Positions 1 through 7,015 are shown, counted from the first letter of the stretch. The stretch is DNA of 8,915 nt from Nitrospirales bacterium (GCA_020846375.1 JADLDZ010000192.1:1-8915); one strand, 5' to 3'. Made by a program: numbers and translations. Notes: generated by a model not told the origin, from the letters alone.

Positions 1-930
1 CTCTTCGACATCCAGGTCCCGGAAAGGGCGAAGTTTATCAGGACCATCATGTGCGAGATGACCCGGATCAGCAGCCATATCATCGGGGTCGCCACCCATG
101 CCCTGGATATCGGCGCCATGACCCTTTTCCTCTACTCCTTCCGTGACAGGGAGACGCTGCTGGACCTCTTCGAGATGACCTGCGGGGCGCGCCTTACGGT
201 CAGCTACCCTCGCATCGGCGGCGTCAGGAACGATGTGAGCCAGGAGTTCCTCGACAAACTGTACGCCTTCACCGAAGAGTTCCCGAAGACCATCGAGAGG
301 GAGTACGAGACTCTGCTGAACGAGAACAGGATCTGGCTGCAGCGGACAAAGGGGATCGGGGTGATCAGCGCGGAGGACGCCATCAACTGGGGGCTGACCG
401 GCCCGACCCTGAGGGGTTCGGGAGTCCCCTACGATATCAGGAAGGTGGCCCCCTATGACGCCTACGACCAGGTGGAGTTCGATGTCCCGGTGGGGAAAAA
501 CGGTGACGTGTATGACCGCTACCTCTGCAGGATGGAGGAGCTGAAGCAGTCCAACCGGATCATCAGGCAATGTATCGAAAAGATGCCCAGGGGTCCGATC
601 ATGGCCCCCGATGCTCCGAAATTCACCCTCCCGCCCAAAGACAGAGTCCTTACGGACATGGAGTCCCTCATCCACCAGTTCGTCCTGATCACCAAGGGTC
701 CCATCGCTTCTCCCGACGGGGAAATCTATGCTGCAACGGAGGTCCCGAAAGGGGAGCTGGGCTTCTACTTCGTGGCCGACGGGAGCGGCAGGCCGTACCG
801 GATGCGGCTGCGCGCGCCCTCCTTCGTCCACGTCTCCGTCCTGCCGAAGCTCTGCGAGAACGCCCTGTTGGCCGATGTCATTGCAAATATAGGTACTATC
901 GATATAGTGCTCGGAGAATGCGACAGGTGA
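1..930 (+). CDS. nuoD: NADH-quinone oxidoreductase subunit D (49-kDa subunit), 5'-truncated by window
   Basis: NuoD is a peripheral-arm subunit that, with NuoB and NuoH, forms the quinone-reduction site of complex I. The frame is open from base 1, so the visible 309 residues are the C-terminal three quarters of a protein that is usually about 390-420 aa. Family signatures are HALDIGAMTLFLYSFRDRE near visible residues 38-56, the GARLTVSYPRIGGV stretch, NRIWLQRTKGIGV, the LRGSGVPYDIRK segment, YDQVEFDVPVG followed by YDRYLCRMEE, PKGELGFYFVADGSGRPYR, and the C-terminus IDIVLGECDR (most homologues end in GEVDR). The N-terminal quinone-site His and Tyr known from the family lie upstream of the window and cannot be checked. 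The protein is not fused to NuoC on its C-terminal side. It ends in TGA 10 nt before nuoE, and that stop lies inside the nuoE ribosome binding site, so the two are probably co-translated. Identification is near certain. Confidence 0.98.
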   Translation, partial: LFDIQVPERAKFIRTIMCEMTRISSHIIGVATHALDIGAMTLFLYSFRDRETLLDLFEMTCGARLTVSYPRIGGVRNDVSQEFLDKLYAFTEEFPKTIEREYETLLNENRIWLQRTKGIGVISAEDAINWGLTGPTLRGSGVPYDIRKVAPYDAYDQVEFDVPVGKNGDVYDRYLCRMEELKQSNRIIRQCIEKMPRGPIMAPDAPKFTLPPKDRVLTDMESLIHQFVLITKGPIASPDGEIYAATEVPKGELGFYFVADGSGRPYRMRLRAPSFVHVSVLPKLCENALLADVIANIGTIDIVLGECDR

Positions 931-933
931 GGA
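926..933 (+). promoter_or_regulatory. Ribosome binding site of nuoE overlapping nuoD stop
   Basis: GGTGAGGA sits 7 nt before the nuoE ATG at 941 and includes the nuoD TGA stop. This supports the 941 start and suggests that ribosomes finishing nuoD re-initiate at nuoE. Seen directly in the sequence; function is inferred. Confidence 0.6.
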
Positions 934-940
934 TACCATA

Positions 941-1405
941 ATGCTCAATGAAAAGCTTGTAGCGGAAATCAACCGACTCAGGAGCAAGTACAAGGATGCG
1001 CGGTCCTGCCTCCTGCCCTCCCTTTACGTGGTCCAGAGGGAAGAGGGGTGGATCACTCCCGACGCCATGACGGCGGTGGGGGAGCTGCTCAATGTCCCGA
1101 AGGCGACGGTGAAGGGCGTGGCAACCTTCTATTCCATGTACCGCCACAAGCCTATGGGCAGGCATCTCATCCAGTTATGCACCAATGTGGCCTGCATGCT
1201 CATGGGGGCGGAGAGCCTGGTGGACCTCCTGAAGGAAAAATACGGGCTGACCCCCAACGGCACCTCTCCCGACGGGAGGTTCTCCCTGGTGATCATGGAA
1301 TGCATCGGGGCATGCGGCACGGCGCCGGCGATGCTGGTCGATACCGATTTCCATGACAGTCTTAACGATAAAAACATCCTTGAGATACTGGAGAGCTATC
1401 AATAG
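941..1405 (+). CDS. nuoE: NADH-quinone oxidoreductase subunit E (24-kDa, [2Fe-2S] thioredoxin-like)
   Basis: NuoE is a soluble subunit of the NADH dehydrogenase module. It binds the [2Fe-2S] cluster N1a next to the FMN of NuoF. The 154 aa protein has the usual two-part layout: an N-terminal helical bundle (about residues 1-70, including GWITPDAM and the signature VATFYSMYRHKPMG) and a thioredoxin-like ferredoxin fold. The four cluster ligands are visible as C80 and C85 (C-x4-C, LCTNVAC) and C121 and C125 (C-x3-C, ECIGACGTAP). Length is typical for bacterial NuoE. The ATG at 941 is preceded by a good ribosome binding site and gives a normal N-terminus. The gene ends 2 nt before nuoF. A related fold occurs in HoxE/HydC-type hydrogenase and FdsG-type formate dehydrogenase subunits, but the nuo context decides the name. 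Confidence 0.97.
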   Translation: MLNEKLVAEINRLRSKYKDARSCLLPSLYVVQREEGWITPDAMTAVGELLNVPKATVKGVATFYSMYRHKPMGRHLIQLCTNVACMLMGAESLVDLLKEKYGLTPNGTSPDGRFSLVIMECIGACGTAPAMLVDTDFHDSLNDKNILEILESYQ

Positions 1406-1407
1406 CC

Positions 1408-2670
1408 ATGGAAAAATATCTGTTGAGAAACATCGACAACCCCGACTCGGCGCACCTCGTTGAATATGTGAAGGCCGGCGGGTACAAGGCCCTTGCCAAA
1501 GCCCTGGAGATGAAGCCTGCCGATATCATCGGCGAGGTGAAGAACTCCGGGCTCAGGGGCAGGGGCGGCGCCGGGTTCCCCACCGGGATGAAATGGTCCT
1601 TTGCCGCTGCGGACCCGAAGAGGCCGAAGTACCTCCTCTGCAACGCGGATGAGGGGGAGCCGGGGACGTTCAAGGACAGGCCCCTCCTCGAAAAGAACCC
1701 CCACCTGCTCATCGAGGGGATGGTGATCTCCGGGTATGCCCTCGGCGCCGAGTACGGTTACATCTATCTCCGCGGCGAGTACCCGGCAGCAAAGGACATC
1801 CTCGAAGGCGCCCTCCGGCAGGCGCATGAGAAGGGGTATCTCGGGGACAACGTGCTGGGCAAGGGCGTTGCCTTCCACCTCTCCGTCCACCAGGGCGCGG
1901 GCGCATACATCTGCGGTGAGGAGACCGCCCTGATCGACTCCCTGGAGGGGAAGAGGGGGCAGCCGAGGATCAAGCCTCCCTTCCCGGTGAACGAGGGCTA
2001 TCTCTCGAAGCCGACCGTGGTGAACAACGTCGAAACATTTGCGAATATCCCGTACATAATCGAAATCGGGGCGGATGCCTATTCCAAGATCGGAAGCGCC
2101 GAGTGCCCCGGCCCGAAGCTCTACTCGGTGAGCGGGCATGTAAAGAAGCCGGGGGTGTACGAGCTCCCCATGGGGGTGACCCTTCGGGAGATCATTTATG
2201 TTCATTGCGGCGGCATCGCCGGGGACAGGAAGCTGAAAGCGGTGATACCGGGCGGCATTTCGACCCCCGTCCTCCCTGCGGACAAGATCGACTGCCCCAT
2301 GGATTTCGCCTCCATGCCCAAACACGGGAGCATGCTCGGATCGGGAGCGGTCATGGTCTTTGACGAGACCGTCGACCTGGTGAAGGTCTGTCTCCGGGCG
2401 ACGAAATTCTTCGAGCATGAGTCCTGCGGCAAGTGCACCCCGTGCAGGGAGGGGGTCGGATGGATGCGCTCCATCCTCGAGAGGATCGTAAAAGGCGCGG
2501 GAACCGGGGGAGACATCGAACTCCTCCTGGAGGTGGCGAAAAATATCGCCGGGAAGACCTTCTGTCCCCTGGGGGACGGGGCTGCCTCGGTGGTGCAGCA
2601 CTTCATAAAACACTTCAGGAATGAGTTCGAGGAACACATCGAGAAGAGCAAGGTGGGGGCCAGCGCATGA
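1408..2670 (+). CDS. nuoF: NADH-quinone oxidoreductase subunit F (51-kDa, FMN and NADH binding)
   Basis: NuoF oxidises NADH: it binds NADH, FMN and the [4Fe-4S] cluster N3, and passes electrons to NuoG. The 420 aa length is typical. Visible in order: the glycine-rich FMN-binding segment GLRGRGGAGFPTGMKW (residues 48-63), CNADEGEPGTFKDR (78-91), the nucleotide-binding segment GAGAYICGEETALIDSLEG (163-181), a SLBB-type region around KLYSVSGHVKKPGVYE (237-252), and the N3 ligands C340, C343 and C346 (ESCGKCTPCREG) with the fourth, C386, in TFCPLGDGA. All key residues are intact. The start codon is 2 nt after the nuoE stop. The nearest purine-rich site (GGAGAG, 1390-1395) is 12 nt upstream, so translational coupling to nuoE is likely. 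The 3' end overlaps nuoG by ATGA. HoxF, HydB and FdsB share the fold, but the context is complex I. Confidence 0.98.
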   Translation: MEKYLLRNIDNPDSAHLVEYVKAGGYKALAKALEMKPADIIGEVKNSGLRGRGGAGFPTGMKWSFAAADPKRPKYLLCNADEGEPGTFKDRPLLEKNPHLLIEGMVISGYALGAEYGYIYLRGEYPAAKDILEGALRQAHEKGYLGDNVLGKGVAFHLSVHQGAGAYICGEETALIDSLEGKRGQPRIKPPFPVNEGYLSKPTVVNNVETFANIPYIIEIGADAYSKIGSAECPGPKLYSVSGHVKKPGVYELPMGVTLREIIYVHCGGIAGDRKLKAVIPGGISTPVLPADKIDCPMDFASMPKHGSMLGSGAVMVFDETVDLVKVCLRATKFFEHESCGKCTPCREGVGWMRSILERIVKGAGTGGDIELLLEVAKNIAGKTFCPLGDGAASVVQHFIKHFRNEFEEHIEKSKVGASA

Positions 2671-5300
2671 TTACAGTAACCATTAACGGGAAAAAGCTGC
2701 TGTTGGAGAAGCCGGTCACCATCCTTGATGCGGCGAAGAGGGCCGGCATCCATATACCGACACTCTGCCACCATGAGATTCTCGAGGCCTTCGGCGGATG
2801 CCGACTCTGCCTCGTCGAGATCGAGAAGGTGCCGCGGCTCCAGACCTCCTGCACGATGAACGTGACCGACGGGATGGTGGTCTGGACCGAGACGGAAAAG
2901 GTTGTCGAGGCACGGAAAGCCATGCTGGAGTTCCTGCTCATCAACCACGCCCTCGACTGCCCCTATTGCGACAAGGCGGGGGAGTGCGATCTCCAGGACC
3001 TCTCGATGAAGTACGGCCCCGCCGCGGGGCGCTTTGCCGAGGGGAAGAGGAAGCACCCGGAGAGCTACGACGACCCCATCATCGTCCGGAACATGGAGCG
3101 GTGCATCTCCTGCACACGGTGCGTCAGGATGTGCGAGAGGGTGCAGGGCGACTCCGCCATCTCCATGGTGAACCGGACGAGCAAGACCTTTGTAGAACCC
3201 TTCTCCGGGGGGCGTTACAACTGCGAATACTGCGGGAACTGTCTTACGGTCTGCCCGGTCGGCGCCATCATGTCGCGCCTCCATAAGCACACGTACCGCC
3301 CATGGTACATAGAAAAAGAGGTGAATACCGTCTGTTCCTATTGCGGCGTGGGCTGCTCCCTGACCGCCCAGGTGCGGGGCGATTCCATCGTCCGGGTGGT
3401 GCCGGAGATGGAGAAGGGCCTGAACAAGGGTCTCCTGTGCAACAGGGGGCGCTTCGGATACGACTATGTCACCAGTCCCCAGAGGCTGAAGACTCCCCTG
3501 ATCCGGAAAGAGGGAGAGCTGCAGCAGGCCACCTGGAGCGAGGCTTTTGCCTTCATCGCCCAAAAACTGAAGGAGATCAAGGAAAAAGAAGGCGGCAGCG
3601 CTATCGCCGGCATCGCATCGGCGCGCTGCACCAACGAGGACAACTATGTATTCCAGAAGTTCCTGCGGGTGGTGCTCGGCAGCAATAACATCGACTCTGT
3701 CGCGGGCTTTGCCTTCGCCCCTGCGCAGCGATTCTTCGAAAACATCTTCGGGCAGGGCGTTACCGCGAACCCCCTTCACGGCATTTCCCGCTCGGACGGC
3801 ATCTTCATCACGGGGGCCGACCCCACTACGGTGAATCCGATCCTGGGCCTCCAGGTGAGGGGAGCGTCGCGCAAGCGCGTTCCGGTGGTGACCCTGGGCC
3901 ATATGCCCGGACTGGTGCGCTTTGCGACGCAGAGGCTGGTCCCCCAGCCTCTTACCGATACGGCGGTGCTCGCCGCCCTGGTGACCGAACTGATAAAGAG
4001 AAGACCCCTTTCCGGGGAAAAGCCCGCCTTTGAAGAGATCATCGGAAAAATCCCTCCCGTTTCTCTAAAGGACGCGGAAGAAAGGAGCGGCATCCCGGCG
4101 GGAGAGATCGGCGGATGCGCGGAGATTCTCTCGGGGATGACCAATCCCGCCCTGATCATCGGGAGGGACAGCGTACAGAGCTCCCGGGGGCAGGAGAACC
4201 TGCTGCTGCTCGCCGCCCTGACCTACCTCCTGAACGGGCGCATCTATCTCCTCTCGGAGCTTCCCAATGAACAGGGTCTTGTGGATATGGGGTGCCTGCC
4301 CGACATGCTCCCCGGCGGCAGGCCGCTGGCGGTGGAGAGCTTCAGGAAGCGGTACGGGGAGTTCTTCTCGACGGAAATACCGGCCGCTCCCGGGCTGAGC
4401 CTCATGGAGAGCATCGAGGGGGCGAAGGCGGGGAAGATCAAAGCCCTGTATATCATGGGTGAGAATGTCGCCTACAACGTCCCCGACACCGCGTTTGTGA
4501 AAGAGGCCCTTTCCAGCCTGGAATTCATCGTGGTGCAGGATATCTTTCTCAACGAGACGGCACGACTTGCCCATGTGGTGCTCCCCACCCTCGCCTGGTC
4601 GGAGAAAGAGGGTTCCTACACCAACCTCGAGCGCAGGCTGCAGCATGTGAGGAAGGCGGTGGAGGGTGCCCGGAGCAGCGGAAGCATGGAGGACTGGCGG
4701 ATCATCGCCGAGATAAGCAGGATGCTCGGCACCGAAATGAAATACAGCGATGCCGGGGACATTCTGGCGGAAATAGCGAAAGTCTCTCCCCTGCACAAGG
4801 GGATTACCTATGGAGACATGGACGCGGGAGAGTTCCTGTGGCCGTACAAGGGAGAGCCGCTGCGCCATGATGTGAGCATCGCGGGCATCGAAATTCCGGA
4901 GGCGGGCTCTCTTCTGAAGAAGCCGGAAAAGGAGGCCTTGTATGTCGGCATCGAAAGGCCCCTCTTCCATTCGGCGACCCAGAGCAGGAGCTCCTCCGCC
5001 CTGAACAGCATTCTTCCGGAGCCGTACGTACGCCTGAGCAGGGCGCTTGCGCAGCGGATGTCCATCGCGGACGGCGATTCCGTGGCGGTCTCCACGTCGG
5101 CGGGCACGGTAGAGCTGCCCGCGCTGCTGGACCCCGATATGCCCGAAGGCATGGTCCTGGTGGCGAACAACTTTGCGGACAGGGGGGTATTCAGGGTGAT
5201 GTCGTGGAGGATGCATGCGGCAACGAAGTCGCCGGTCCTTGATGGGATGGAGGCGACGCTCAGGAAGATCGACAGGAAGACAGCGGAGGTGTCAGGGTGA
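2667..5300 (+). CDS. nuoG: NADH-quinone oxidoreductase subunit G (75-kDa), formate-dehydrogenase-like form
   Basis: NuoG carries the Fe-S chain from NuoF toward NuoI. The protein is 877 aa. Residues 1-70 are a [2Fe-2S] ferredoxin domain (C34, C45, C48, C62; cluster N1b). Next comes the His-Cys3 motif H94, C98, C101, C107 (N5), and then two complete CxxCxxCxxxC motifs (C146/149/152/156 and C186/189/192/196). A further [4Fe-4S] motif is C223, C226, C230, C258 (N7-like). Residues from about 270 on resemble FdhA/FdhF formate dehydrogenases: SARCTNEDNYVFQKF (318-332), NEQGLVDMGCLPDMLPG (534-550), IKALYIMGEN (591-600), and a C-terminal dinucleotide-binding-type domain from about 760 to 877. The catalytic Sec/Cys-His pair appears as A349-F350, so formate dehydrogenase activity is unlikely. 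The ATG at 2667 overlaps the nuoF stop (ATGA), and AGGTGGGGG lies just upstream. A true FdhA is a rejected alternative because of context and active-site loss. Confidence 0.95.
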   Translation: MITVTINGKKLLLEKPVTILDAAKRAGIHIPTLCHHEILEAFGGCRLCLVEIEKVPRLQTSCTMNVTDGMVVWTETEKVVEARKAMLEFLLINHALDCPYCDKAGECDLQDLSMKYGPAAGRFAEGKRKHPESYDDPIIVRNMERCISCTRCVRMCERVQGDSAISMVNRTSKTFVEPFSGGRYNCEYCGNCLTVCPVGAIMSRLHKHTYRPWYIEKEVNTVCSYCGVGCSLTAQVRGDSIVRVVPEMEKGLNKGLLCNRGRFGYDYVTSPQRLKTPLIRKEGELQQATWSEAFAFIAQKLKEIKEKEGGSAIAGIASARCTNEDNYVFQKFLRVVLGSNNIDSVAGFAFAPAQRFFENIFGQGVTANPLHGISRSDGIFITGADPTTVNPILGLQVRGASRKRVPVVTLGHMPGLVRFATQRLVPQPLTDTAVLAALVTELIKRRPLSGEKPAFEEIIGKIPPVSLKDAEERSGIPAGEIGGCAEILSGMTNPALIIGRDSVQSSRGQENLLLLAALTYLLNGRIYLLSELPNEQGLVDMGCLPDMLPGGRPLAVESFRKRYGEFFSTEIPAAPGLSLMESIEGAKAGKIKALYIMGENVAYNVPDTAFVKEALSSLEFIVVQDIFLNETARLAHVVLPTLAWSEKEGSYTNLERRLQHVRKAVEGARSSGSMEDWRIIAEISRMLGTEMKYSDAGDILAEIAKVSPLHKGITYGDMDAGEFLWPYKGEPLRHDVSIAGIEIPEAGSLLKKPEKEALYVGIERPLFHSATQSRSSSALNSILPEPYVRLSRALAQRMSIADGDSVAVSTSAGTVELPALLDPDMPEGMVLVANNFADRGVFRVMSWRMHAATKSPVLDGMEATLRKIDRKTAEVSG
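5285..5290 (+). promoter_or_regulatory. Strong ribosome binding site of nuoH (supports GTG start)
   Basis: A consensus GGAGGT lies 6 nt before GTG at 5297, inside the last codons of nuoG. It supports the GTG start of nuoH, whose first codon overlaps the nuoG stop as GTGA. Confidence 0.8.
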
Positions 5301-6334
5301 ATATTTTCGGGTTTTCGGTGCCTGCCGGGTATGAATTCATCATAAATCTCGTGATCCTCCTGATCAAGATAGGGATCGTTGTGGGGATCACGATGCTGCA
5401 TGTGCTCTACGCCACCTACTTCGAGAGGAAGGTCATCGGACATATGCAAATACGCCTCGGCCCCATGAGGACGGGGTTCCACGGGTTCCTGCAGCCCGTT
5501 GCGGACGGCCTGAAGCTGTTCTTCAAGGAGGATATCATCCCGGCGCAGGCGGACCGCACGGTCTTTAAAATCGCACCGGTCATCTTCGTATTCGCCGCCC
5601 TGAGCTCCCTCGCGGTCGTCCCCTTCTTCGACGGGTTCGTCATAGCGAATGTCAATATAGCACTGCTGTATGTCCTTGCCATGTCCTCCCTGGGCGCCTA
5701 TGGGGTGATCATGGCGGGCTGGGCGTCCAACTCGAAGTATTCGTTCCTCGGCGGGCTGCGCTCCTCGGCGCAGGTAATCAGCTATGAGGTCGCCCTCGGG
5801 CTGAGCCTGGTCGGCGTCATGCTCATGGCGGGCTCCCTGAACCTCTCCGAGATCGTGAGCGCTCAGCAGCAGCACTGGTACGGTATGTTCCTGTTCCCGC
5901 AGTGCATCGGATATTTCGTTTTCATGGTATCGGCTTTTGCCGAGACCAACAGGACTCCCTTCGATCTGCCCGAAGCGGAAAGCGAGCTGGTGGCGGGCTA
6001 TTTCGTGGAATACAGCGGCATGCGGTTCGCCCTCTACTACGCCGGAGAATATATCGGCATGATCGTCATGTCCTCCATCGCGGTGCTGTGCTATTGGGGA
6101 GGGTGGACGCTTCCCCCTTTCCTGCTGAAGGCGCTCCCCTTCCTGGCGGTGGTGCCCGGCATCGTCTGGTTCCTGCTGAAAGTGTACTTCCACATCTTCC
6201 TGTATTACTGGGTCAGGGCCACCGTACCGCGGTACCGGTATGACCAGTTGATGGGGCTGGGCTGGAAGGTGATGATCCCCCTGGCACTGGCGAACATCGT
6301 AGTAACTTCCGTCGTCAGGTACATTGTCCCTTAA
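5297..6334 (+). CDS. nuoH: NADH-quinone oxidoreductase subunit H (ND1 homologue)
   Basis: NuoH is the membrane subunit that joins the two arms and forms the entrance and floor of the quinone cavity. The 345 aa protein is of usual length and strongly hydrophobic, with about eight membrane segments (roughly residues 13-35, 93-115, 120-140, 157-180, 198-215, 243-268, 275-298, 323-343). Family motifs are visible: ERKVIGHMQIRLGP (43-56) followed by GFHGFLQPVADGLKLFFKED, the GWASNSKYSFLGGLRSSAQ segment (141-159) leading into ISYEV, and the acidic loop ETNRTPFDLPEAESELV (216-232) that lines the quinone/proton path. It starts with GTG and is translationally coupled to nuoG. It is followed by the only longer gap in this operon segment, before nuoI. 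Confidence 0.97.
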   Translation: MNIFGFSVPAGYEFIINLVILLIKIGIVVGITMLHVLYATYFERKVIGHMQIRLGPMRTGFHGFLQPVADGLKLFFKEDIIPAQADRTVFKIAPVIFVFAALSSLAVVPFFDGFVIANVNIALLYVLAMSSLGAYGVIMAGWASNSKYSFLGGLRSSAQVISYEVALGLSLVGVMLMAGSLNLSEIVSAQQQHWYGMFLFPQCIGYFVFMVSAFAETNRTPFDLPEAESELVAGYFVEYSGMRFALYYAGEYIGMIVMSSIAVLCYWGGWTLPPFLLKALPFLAVVPGIVWFLLKVYFHIFLYYWVRATVPRYRYDQLMGLGWKVMIPLALANIVVTSVVRYIVP

Positions 6335-6406
6335 GTGAAATGACAGGGAGAGGATGCGGGCCTGCCTGCACCGCCACCCATAACCACTAACCATGAGAGG
6401 TACGTT
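6335..6406 (+). other. 72-nt intergenic gap between nuoH and nuoI
   Basis: This is the longest non-coding stretch in the window. I see no clear hairpin followed by a T-run, no convincing -35/-10 pair and no repeat. The nuoI frame is open back to 6344, but it holds no ATG, GTG or TTG before 6407, so the gap is not a missed N-terminus of nuoI. It ends with the nuoI ribosome binding site. Confidence 0.6.
6395..6400 (+). promoter_or_regulatory. Ribosome binding site of nuoI
   Basis: GAGAGG lies 6 nt before the ATG at 6407 and supports that start. Unlike most neighbours, nuoI is not coupled to the preceding gene by overlap. Confidence 0.6.
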
Positions 6407-7015
6407 ATGTCGATAAAGCAGATAGCGAAAAAGGTATTCATGCTCGAGATACTGAAGGGGATGGCGCTGACCCTGCGGATGATGTTCTCCCCCGCGGTGA
6501 CCCGGCAGTACCCCGAAGAGAAGAGGCCCTCCATGCCCGGGTTCAGGGGTCTGCACGCCCTCGTGCGGAAGGAGGACGGGACCGCCAAGTGCGTTGGATG
6601 CGGCTTATGCGCGGCGGTCTGTCCCTCGAAGTGCATTGCCGTGTATACCAGCGAAGGGGCCGACCATACGAAAGTGGTGGACCGGTACGAAATAGAGGTG
6701 CTGCGGTGCGTCTACTGCGCCTTCTGCGTCGAGGCCTGTCCCTTCGGCGCAGTGGTGCTCACCGGGCATTACGAGTACAGCGACTACGGGCGCGAGCCCC
6801 TCTTCATGACCAAGGAAAAGCTCCTCTCCAACTGGGACAACTTCATGGCCGGCACCAAGGGAGAAGAATACTTCAGGAAGTTCTGGAGACCCCTGGCGGA
6901 AGACTACGCTGCCCATGAGGACCAGGCGGTCTTCAGGGGAAAGAAAACCGCTGTGGAAGCCTCTTCAGAGGGGAAGAAAGCACTGAGCATAGAGGGGAGT
7001 GGAAATGCTGCCTAA
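6407..7015 (+). CDS. nuoI: NADH-quinone oxidoreductase subunit I (23-kDa, 2x[4Fe-4S] ferredoxin)
   Basis: NuoI sits in the connecting part of the peripheral arm and carries clusters N6a and N6b, which relay electrons from NuoG to N2 in NuoB. The 202 aa protein has an N-terminal amphipathic region (about 1-30, with ILKGMALTLRMMFSP) that in the family anchors it at the membrane. Two bacterial-type ferredoxin motifs follow: C62, C65, C68, C72 (CVGCGLCAAVCP) and C101, C104, C107, C111 (CVYCAFCVEACP). The segment HYEYSDYGREPLFMTKEKLL (121-140) is the usual NuoI region after the clusters. The C-terminal tail (about 165-202) is rich in Ala, Glu, Lys, Ser and Gly, looks disordered, and makes the protein somewhat longer than the E. 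coli form (about 180 aa). Its end overlaps the start of nuoJ by 11 nt. Confidence 0.97.
   Translation: MSIKQIAKKVFMLEILKGMALTLRMMFSPAVTRQYPEEKRPSMPGFRGLHALVRKEDGTAKCVGCGLCAAVCPSKCIAVYTSEGADHTKVVDRYEIEVLRCVYCAFCVEACPFGAVVLTGHYEYSDYGREPLFMTKEKLLSNWDNFMAGTKGEEYFRKFWRPLAEDYAAHEDQAVFRGKKTAVEASSEGKKALSIEGSGNAA
6994..6999 (+). promoter_or_regulatory. Ribosome binding site that decides the nuoJ start
   Basis: GGGGAG, inside the longer purine run AGAGGGGAG, lies 5 nt before ATG 7005. It would overlap the alternative GTG codon at 6999, so it favours the ATG at 7005 as the true nuoJ start. Confidence 0.65.

Noticed and set aside
1399..2637. 412-codon open frame on the - strand opposite nuoF
   Set aside because: It lies wholly antisense to a gene with clear motifs. 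GC-rich codon use removes stops in the opposite frame, and the translation is rich in Arg, His, Gly, Glu and Pro with no recognisable domain.
2202..3902. 566-codon open frame on the - strand opposite nuoF/nuoG
   Set aside because: Shadow of the GC-rich sense genes; it spans two real genes and resembles no known family.
4065..5216. 383-codon open frame on the - strand opposite nuoG
   Set aside because: Antisense to the conserved C-terminal half of nuoG, with biased His/Arg/Gly-rich composition and no motifs.
2667..5300. Reading the 877-aa protein as a true formate dehydrogenase catalytic subunit (FdhA)
   Set aside because: It lies between nuoF and nuoH and ends with a GTGA overlap into nuoH. 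The catalytic Sec/Cys and His positions appear as Ala and Phe, and no UGA/Sec codon is present at the site.
6340..6390. Possible 16-residue leader peptide in the nuoH/nuoI gap (ATG 6340 to TAA 6388-6390)
   Set aside because: No ribosome binding site in front, no attenuator-like hairpin after it, and such a short frame is expected by chance.
4808..6556. 582-codon open frame on the - strand opposite nuoG/nuoH/nuoI
   Set aside because: Antisense shadow crossing three genes; no domain and no sensible start context.
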